Made by a program: the position numbers and the translations under genes. DNA of 42,515 nucleotides, taken from assembly GCA_021780735.1 (NCBI GenBank), contig JAJXYE010000049.1, positions 1 through 42,515 of the forward strand. The letters run 5' to 3'. The stretch is from Pseudomonadota bacterium (GTDB taxonomy: Bacteria > Pseudomonadota > Gammaproteobacteria > Xanthomonadales > Rhodanobacteraceae). Of the stretch, positions 37,551-42,515 are shown piece after piece. The stretch's first letter is position 1. Each line of letters starts with the position of its first letter. Under the pieces are notes generated by a model that did not search any database, was not told the origin of the DNA, and saw only the letters and a list, made by a program, of their open reading frames with translations.

Positions 37551-38843
37551 TCAGCGCGCAGGTGCTGGGTCGATACGCGCCGCTCCGATGCTGCGCAGCG
37601 CCGGACTGCCCATGCAACTGAGCGCGATCGTGGTCAGCAACACCCCGGCGCCGATGAACAGCGCGGGCAGCGATACCAGTTTCAACAGGACGCCGGCGAG
37701 GGCGGCCGAGAGCGGGCCCAACCCCATGAAGGTAAACATCAGCACGCTCATGGTGCGGCCCATCATCTCCGGCGCGACGCGGCGCTGGATCCAGCTGACG
37801 ATGGCGATCTGGGCGATGCCGCCGAAGATGCCGGTGGTCGCCAGCAGCACGGCGCCGGCGACGGTGGAATGCACCAGTGCCAGTGTGGCCAGGGTCAGGC
37901 CGACGAGGCTGTCGATGGTGAGCACCATCAGGCCCAGACGCGTCTTGACGAAGCGGCCGACAAGACCGGACAGCGCGCTGCCGATCAGCATGCCGCCACC
38001 GTTGGCGGTCATCAGAATGCCGAGCGAGGCGGCGCCCAGATCCATCCGCGTATCGGCCAGCACGGGCAGTCCGACCTGCAGCGGGCCGCCGACGAAGACC
38101 GAAACCACGGCGGCGTAAAGGATGAAGGCGCGCAACGGCAGGTCGGCCCAGATCATGCGCACCCCGCTGGCCACATTGGACAGCACGCTACCCACCGCGG
38201 CCTTGGGATGGAAGTCGCTGTGGACGCGGATGAGCAGCAGCGAGCCCAGCGAGAACAGGAAGCTGATCGCGTCGATGCCGAAGGCCAGGCCGAGGCCGCC
38301 GGCATCCTGCACCGCGGCGGGATGGTCGCCGTGCGCGCCGACGCTGATCACCAGGCCGGCCAGTGCCGGACCGATGAACATGCTGAGCTGGCGCATGCCC
38401 ATCACCAGCGCGTTGGCGGGCCGCAACTGCTCGGGCTTGACCAGCTGCGGCAGGATCGCCGAACCCGCGGGGTAGGCGAATGCCGTGGACAGGCCGATGC
38501 CCAGAGCAATGGCGTAGACCAGCCACATGTGAATGTCACCGAGCAGCACCAGGGTGGCGAGCAAGGCGACCAGCAGCGCATTGCTGCCGCGCGCCGCCAG
38601 CAGCACCTTGCGTGGGGAAAGGCGATCCACCACCGCGCCGCCGATCAGCATGAACGCTGCGCGCGGCAGCGCCATCGTGGCCAGCACGATACCCAGCGCG
38701 GCGGGGTCGCCGGTGAGTTTCAGCACCAGCCAGGGCAGTGCCACCAGGGTGAACTGGTCGCCCAGCATGGAGATGGTGCTGCCGCCGAACAGCAGGCGGA
38801 AATTGTGGTTGCGGAAGACCGAATTGGGCTTTGCCGTTGGCAT
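37551..38843 (-). CDS. MFS transporter (EntS/macrolide-efflux type)
   Basis: This inner-membrane secondary transporter has 430 residues from the ATG at 38843 (AGGGA upstream). It opens MPTAKPNSVFRNHNFRLLFG, the usual start of MFS_3-type exporters, and has about 12 hydrophobic segments. The cytoplasmic loop between segments 2 and 3 reads GGAVVDRLSPRKVLLAA, the MFS G-x-x-x-D-R-x-x-x-R/K motif A. Segment 4-5 shows AYPAGSAILPQLVKPEQLRPANAL, typical of this exporter group. It probably exports a small molecule or siderophore-like compound; the substrate is unknown. It follows the DUF2239 gene by 80 bases on the same strand and probably shares its promoter. Confidence 0.88.
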   Translation of the reverse strand: MPTAKPNSVFRNHNFRLLFGGSTISMLGDQFTLVALPWLVLKLTGDPAALGIVLATMALPRAAFMLIGGAVVDRLSPRKVLLAARGSNALLVALLATLVLLGDIHMWLVYAIALGIGLSTAFAYPAGSAILPQLVKPEQLRPANALVMGMRQLSMFIGPALAGLVISVGAHGDHPAAVQDAGGLGLAFGIDAISFLFSLGSLLLIRVHSDFHPKAAVGSVLSNVASGVRMIWADLPLRAFILYAAVVSVFVGGPLQVGLPVLADTRMDLGAASLGILMTANGGGMLIGSALSGLVGRFVKTRLGLMVLTIDSLVGLTLATLALVHSTVAGAVLLATTGIFGGIAQIAIVSWIQRRVAPEMMGRTMSVLMFTFMGLGPLSAALAGVLLKLVSLPALFIGAGVLLTTIALSCMGSPALRSIGAARIDPAPAR

Positions 38844-38923
38844 CCTGGAGTCCCTGGCGTGATGTGTGATGGAGGTGGGGTGAGCTGGGGCGTTGCGGGG
38901 CAAGGTGCTGAGGGTGCCGCTGC

Positions 38924-39520
38924 TCAGCCATCGGCGCCGGTGCCGGCATCCCACGCCGTGGTGGCCAGCCGTCGCAGATGATCGCGTACATCGACCGGCC
39001 ACGGCTCGGTCAGTGCGGCAAAGCGTGCGCGCTCGCCGCGGTAGAACGCTCGCGAGGCTTCCTCATGGCCGCTGAAGTCGCCGGTCATCGCCAGCATGAA
39101 GCGCTCGACCGATTCCATCGCCAGTCTCGCCCGCTGCTTCGGCGCTCCGTTGCGCGATGCCTGTTCGACCAGCCGCCGCAGCACCGCTGACGCGCCACCG
39201 GGCTGTTGCGCCAGCCACTCCCAGTGGCGTGGCAGCAAGGTGATCTCGCGTGCGGTTACCCCAAGCTTCGGTCGCCCCGGGCCGCGACTGGCCGGCGCGA
39301 GCTTGCCGGTGGGTGGCGCCAAGCGAGCCTGAACGTCTTGCGGCGTGCCGCGGAAATCCAGCTCGATCTGGTGGCTGCTGTGGTCATCGAAAATCAGCAC
39401 CGGACCCGCCGCGCCGGCGTCGAGAGCCTGCTTGGCTGCCGCCGCCACGACGGCCAGTGCACCGCTGGCGATCAGCCGATGGTGGTCGAAGGCAATGCAG
39501 GTGGTGGCGGGAGTGCTCAT
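38924..39520 (-). CDS. DUF2239 family protein, possible ribbon-helix-helix repressor
   Basis: The product has 198 residues from the ATG at 39520. The N-terminal half (CIAFDHHRLIASGALAVVA, PVLIFDDHSSHQIELDFRG) and the segment GRPKLGVTAREITLLPRHWE (82-101) match my memory of the DUF2239 family, which has no assigned function. Residues about 90-121 read as strand (REITLL), helix (PRHWEWLAQQ), Gly-turn (GGAS) and helix (AVLRRLVEQA), the order of a ribbon-helix-helix DNA-binding unit. The C-terminal half is helical. The gene lies behind a near-consensus promoter with two ACCCGGGT palindromes and upstream of an MFS exporter. Family: fairly sure. Repressor role: inference. Confidence 0.82.
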   Translation of the reverse strand: MSTPATTCIAFDHHRLIASGALAVVAAAAKQALDAGAAGPVLIFDDHSSHQIELDFRGTPQDVQARLAPPTGKLAPASRGPGRPKLGVTAREITLLPRHWEWLAQQPGGASAVLRRLVEQASRNGAPKQRARLAMESVERFMLAMTGDFSGHEEASRAFYRGERARFAALTEPWPVDVRDHLRRLATTAWDAGTGADG

Positions 39521-39548
39521 GGGACGTGGCAGCCAGGGCGACGGGCCA

Positions 39549-39576
39549 ATTCTACCCGGGTTAAATGCTTTGTCAA
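39549..39576 (-). promoter_or_regulatory. Near-consensus sigma-70 promoter of the DUF2239-MFS unit
   Basis: On the minus strand TTGACA (39571-39576) and TAGAAT (39549-39554) are 16 bases apart. The start would be near 39542, leaving about 20 bases before the ATG. It is one of the strongest promoters by sequence in the window. Confidence 0.75.
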
Positions 39577-39588
39577 TAACACCCGGGT
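39554..39588. promoter_or_regulatory. Paired ACCCGGGT boxes around the DUF2239 promoter
   Basis: Two copies of the eight-base palindrome ACCCGGGT lie at 39554-39561, overlapping the -10 and spacer, and at 39581-39588, just upstream of the -35. Their centres are 27 bases apart. This is classic repressor geometry. A further chance copy occurs inside dnaA (8039-8046), so the single word is not rare; the pairing and position are the evidence. Confidence 0.55.
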
Positions 39589-39685
39589 GAAAACCAATCC
39601 ATGTGGCCCACAAGTCATGCGCGCACGGGCCAGCCGGCTTGCTATGGTTGAACCTCTTACCCGACGGGAATGCGAGGGAATGACC

Positions 39686-41074
39686 ATGCGATTGCGCCCG
39701 GCCCTGCTGCTGGCCAGCTTTGTACTCCTTGCCGCCATCGGCGCCGCGTCGCCGGTCACCGCAGCCGAACTGAGCATCCCGCCGATCCCCTACCGCCAGC
39801 GCACCCTGCCCAATGGCTTGCAGGTGCTCAGCGTGGAGGATCACGCCAGCCCGAATGTGGCGGTGCAGATGTGGTACCACGTCGGCTCCAGGGACGATCC
39901 GCAGGGGCGCTCCGGCTTCGCCCACCTGTTCGAGCACTTGATGTTCAAGAGCACCAGGCACATGCCCGCCGAGGAAATGGACCGGCTCACCGAGGACGTC
40001 GGCGGCGCCAACAACGCCTCCACCGGCGACGATGTCACCAACTATTTCGAGGTGGTGCCGAGCAACCATCTGCAAACCCTGTTGTGGGCCGAGGCCGAGC
40101 GGCTGTCCAACCTCAACGTGGACGAGAAGAACTTCAAGTCCGAGCGCGCCGTGGTGGAAGAGGAGTATCGCCAGAGCGTGCTGGCACAGCCCTACGGCAA
40201 GCTGTTCAACGCGATCGACGCGAAATCGTACACCGTGCATCCGTACCGACGTCCGACCATTGGCAGCATCGCCGATCTTGAAGCGGCTTCGTTGCAGAAC
40301 GTGATCGACTTCCACAACACCTTCTACCGGCCCGACAACGCCACCCTGATCGTCACCGGCGACTTCGATCCGAAACAGCTCGATGCCTGGGTGGATCAGT
40401 ATTTCGGCTGGATTCCGAAGCCGGCCACGCCGGTGCCGCAAGTCACCGCGCAGGAGCCCAGACGCAAGAGGGATCTGCGTTACACCATCACCAGCGCGAC
40501 CGCGCCGCTGCCGGCGGTGGCGATGACCTGGCTGATTCCGTCGGCGCAGGACAGCGCCGATCGCATTCCTCTGCAGGTGGCCGCGGCGCTGCTGTCGCGA
40601 GGCCATTCATCACGCCTGTATCAATCGCTGGTCTATCGCCACCAGGTGGCGCAGGACGTCGGCGCCGACGCCGACGCGCGGGTCGGGCCGGGCCTGTTCA
40701 CGGTCTACGCGATCCTCGCCAGCGGGCACAAGCCGGTCGAGGCGGAGAAATTGTTGAACGAGGAAATCGTCTGGCTGGCGACCCAGCCGATCTCCGCCGC
40801 CGAACTGGACAAGGTGAAGACCCAGCTGCTCACCAGCGAGCTGAAGCAGCGCCAGACCGCACAAGGCATCGCCTTCGCGCTGGGCCAGGCCAGCCTGATC
40901 GATGGCAACGTCGAGCACGTCAACCGTGACCTGCTCGCCCTGCAGCGGGTAAGCGCGAGCGATGTGCACCGGGTGCTGCAGAAATTCGTCACCGGCGCGA
41001 AGAAGGTCACCATCGACTACCTGCCGCAGGCCGGCAAGACCGCCGCCAGCGCCGCCCATGGAGCAGCGAAATGA
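39686..41074 (+). CDS. M16 zinc peptidase, catalytic subunit
   Basis: This exported metallopeptidase of the pitrilysin/processing-peptidase family has 462 residues. The ATG at 39686 is chosen over 39680 because GAGGG lies at the right distance only for the former. A signal peptide (MRLRPALLLASFVLLAAIGA, cleavage near TAA) is followed by the inverted zinc motif His80-x-x-Glu83-His84 in FAHLFEHLMFKS and the distal glutamate in ERAVVEEEYRQS. FYRPDNATLIVTGDFDP is the typical domain junction. It probably degrades peptides in the periplasm. It overlaps the next M16 gene by ATGA, so the two are translationally coupled and likely form a heterodimer. Confidence 0.92.
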   Translation: MRLRPALLLASFVLLAAIGAASPVTAAELSIPPIPYRQRTLPNGLQVLSVEDHASPNVAVQMWYHVGSRDDPQGRSGFAHLFEHLMFKSTRHMPAEEMDRLTEDVGGANNASTGDDVTNYFEVVPSNHLQTLLWAEAERLSNLNVDEKNFKSERAVVEEEYRQSVLAQPYGKLFNAIDAKSYTVHPYRRPTIGSIADLEAASLQNVIDFHNTFYRPDNATLIVTGDFDPKQLDAWVDQYFGWIPKPATPVPQVTAQEPRRKRDLRYTITSATAPLPAVAMTWLIPSAQDSADRIPLQVAAALLSRGHSSRLYQSLVYRHQVAQDVGADADARVGPGLFTVYAILASGHKPVEAEKLLNEEIVWLATQPISAAELDKVKTQLLTSELKQRQTAQGIAFALGQASLIDGNVEHVNRDLLALQRVSASDVHRVLQKFVTGAKKVTIDYLPQAGKTAASAAHGAAK

Positions 41075-42515
41075 AGCCAGGCATCCGTCAAGTCGGTATG
41101 GCCGTCTTTACCGCCGCGGCGCTGTTTGCCGCCAGCGTGGCCGCGGCCGGCGTCGATGCCGGCGGTTTTCCAGTCACGCCACCGACCGCGGGTCCGGCGC
41201 CCCAGCTGCATATTCCCTCGCCGCAGGTGCAGACGCTGGCCAATGGCTTGCAGGTGATCAGTGTGCGTCGCGATGGCATGCCGCTGGTGACCGCGCAGCT
41301 GGTCTTTCGCCGAGGTGGCGAAATGGATCCACCCGGACTGGCCGGGCTCGCCGACCTCACCGCGAATCTGCTGGTCAAGGGAGCCGAGGGCAGAACCGCA
41401 CCGCAGATCGCGGCCGCGGCCGAGGCGCTCGGCGGCTCGCTGGATGCTGCCGCCGGTTGGGACGAAAGCGGGGTCGGCATCACCGTGACCACGCCGAAAC
41501 TGCCGCAGGCGCTCGACCTGCTGGCCGATGTGGCGCGCAAGCCGGACTTCCGGGCATCGGAATTGAAGCGGGCCAAGGCCCAGGCCATCGACGACCTGCG
41601 CCTTAGCCTGAGCCGACCTGTTGCTCTGGCGGCGCTGGTGGCCAGTCGTGGCGTGTTCGGCGATGGCGCCTATGCGCACTCGCGCAGCGGTACACCAGCT
41701 TCGATCCGCCGTATCACCCGCGCCGACGTAAAGCGACTGCATGACACGCTGTACCGGCCGGACAATGCCGTGCTGATCCTCACTGGCGACATCGGTCCGG
41801 CCCAGGCGTTGCAGCTGGCTTCGGCCAGCTTCGGCAGCTGGCCGAAACCGGCCACGGCGCTGCCGCCGCGCCCGCCGGGCCAGAGCGGCGGGCAGCTGCC
41901 GCCCATCGTGTTGATCGATCAGCATGGCGCCGGTCAGGCCGGGGTGGTGGCCGCGCATGCCGTACCGCCACGCAACGATCCCGACTACTACATCGGCACC
42001 GTCGCCAACGCGGTACTCGGCGGCTCCTATTCGGCACGTCTCAATGAGGAGATCCGGATCAAGCGCGGCCTTTCCTATGGCGCCAGCAGCCGGCTGCAGC
42101 CGCTGGCCGATGCCGGCATCTGGCAGGCCGCGGCACAGACCAAGAATCCTTCCGCGCCGCAGGTGGTTGATCTGATCCTGGGTGAGTTCAAGCGGCTTGG
42201 CGACAGTCGGGTCGATGCGCAGGAGCTGGCGGCGCGCAAGGCGACCCTGATCGGTGGCTATGGCCGCAGTCTGGAGACCACCGCCGGGCTGGCCGGCCAG
42301 GTGGCCGATCTGGCGATCTACGGCATCAAGCTGGACGAGATCGGCAAGTACATCGCGCAGGTGCAGGCGGTCACGCCGAAGCAGATCGAAACCTACGCGC
42401 GCAAGCATCTCGATGCCAAGGGCAGCCAGGTGGTGGTGGTCGGCGACGCCGCAAAGTTCGCCTCGGCCATCCGCAAGCAGCATCCCAAAGCGCTCTTGCT
42501 GCAGTCTAGATCGGA
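41071..42515 (+). CDS. M16 peptidase-like protein, non-catalytic subunit (runs off right edge)
   Basis: The frame is open from the ATG at 41071 to the window end, 481 codons without a stop. It has a signal peptide (MKPGIRQVGMAVFTAAALFA) and M16 architecture: LANGLQVISVRRDGMPLVTA, LYRPDNAVLILTGDIG and NAVLGGSYSARLNEEIR. At the zinc site it reads GLADLTANLLVKG instead of HxxEH, so it should be inactive and act as the partner of the preceding peptidase. Such active/inactive pairs are known in bacteria. The last few residues (LLLQSRS) do not look like the family and the final eight bases match a sequencing adapter, so the 3' end may be artefactual. Confidence 0.9.
   Translation, partial: MKPGIRQVGMAVFTAAALFAASVAAAGVDAGGFPVTPPTAGPAPQLHIPSPQVQTLANGLQVISVRRDGMPLVTAQLVFRRGGEMDPPGLAGLADLTANLLVKGAEGRTAPQIAAAAEALGGSLDAAAGWDESGVGITVTTPKLPQALDLLADVARKPDFRASELKRAKAQAIDDLRLSLSRPVALAALVASRGVFGDGAYAHSRSGTPASIRRITRADVKRLHDTLYRPDNAVLILTGDIGPAQALQLASASFGSWPKPATALPPRPPGQSGGQLPPIVLIDQHGAGQAGVVAAHAVPPRNDPDYYIGTVANAVLGGSYSARLNEEIRIKRGLSYGASSRLQPLADAGIWQAAAQTKNPSAPQVVDLILGEFKRLGDSRVDAQELAARKATLIGGYGRSLETTAGLAGQVADLAIYGIKLDEIGKYIAQVQAVTPKQIETYARKHLDAKGSQVVVVGDAAKFASAIRKQHPKALLLQSRS

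Overview
The window reads as a piece of a GC-rich gammaproteobacterial chromosome of the Xanthomonadales (Lysobacterales), most likely Rhodanobacteraceae (Rhodanobacter/Dyella type). The reasons are the order tonB–TPR protein–gyrB–recF–dnaN–dnaA | rpmH–rnpA–yidC–mnmE, a complete Entner-Doudoroff cluster beside a GntR/NagB-II/NagA cluster, GTAGGAGCGCACC-type intergenic repeats, and GGGAACGGGGAAC-type repeats. The genus is inferred from family knowledge, not from a search.

Layout. (1) 1-8458, minus strand: dnaA, dnaN, recF, gyrB, a secreted TPR protein and the 5' part of tonB, which runs off the left edge inside a proline-rich repeat. DnaA boxes lie between dnaA and dnaN and upstream of dnaA, so this is the probable replication origin; a DnaA-trio-like stretch beside one box suggests where unwinding may start. 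(2) 8662-12505, plus strand: rpmH, rnpA, yidC, mnmE. The usual yidD is not seen between rnpA and yidC. (3) 12510-19734, minus strand: an AlkB-type hydroxylase with a ribokinase, a small exported helical protein, pyruvate:quinone oxidoreductase (poxB), an unknown acidic protein, and hslV-hslU. (4) 19844-24821, minus strand: zwf-pgl-edd-eda, which takes glucose-6-phosphate to pyruvate and glyceraldehyde-3-phosphate. Divergent from it, 25044-28096, plus strand: a GntR/UTRA regulator, a NagB-II-type deaminase and nagA, which deliver amino sugars as fructose-6-phosphate. The shared promoter region holds a 26-nt palindrome. (5) 28220-37167, plus strand: a cobalamin riboswitch, a BtuB-like receptor, then two tandem RND permeases of about 1061 residues with no adaptor or outer-membrane partner in view. 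(6) 37551-39520, minus strand: a DUF2239 protein and an MFS transporter behind a strong promoter carrying two ACCCGGGT boxes. (7) 39686-42515, plus strand: a catalytic and a non-catalytic M16 peptidase overlapping by ATGA. The second runs off the right edge, where the last eight bases match the start of a common sequencing adapter.

The main leads are the DUF2239 gene, whose centre reads like a ribbon-helix-helix DNA-binding unit and whose promoter has paired palindromic boxes (a candidate undescribed autorepressor controlling an exporter); the regularly phased DnaA-box array and trio element at the origin; the palindrome joining Entner-Doudoroff and amino-sugar genes; and the orphan RND pair behind a B12-riboswitch receptor. 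No tRNA, rRNA, CRISPR array, transposase or prophage gene was seen. Most long reading frames opposite the real genes are GC-rich shadows and were left out.
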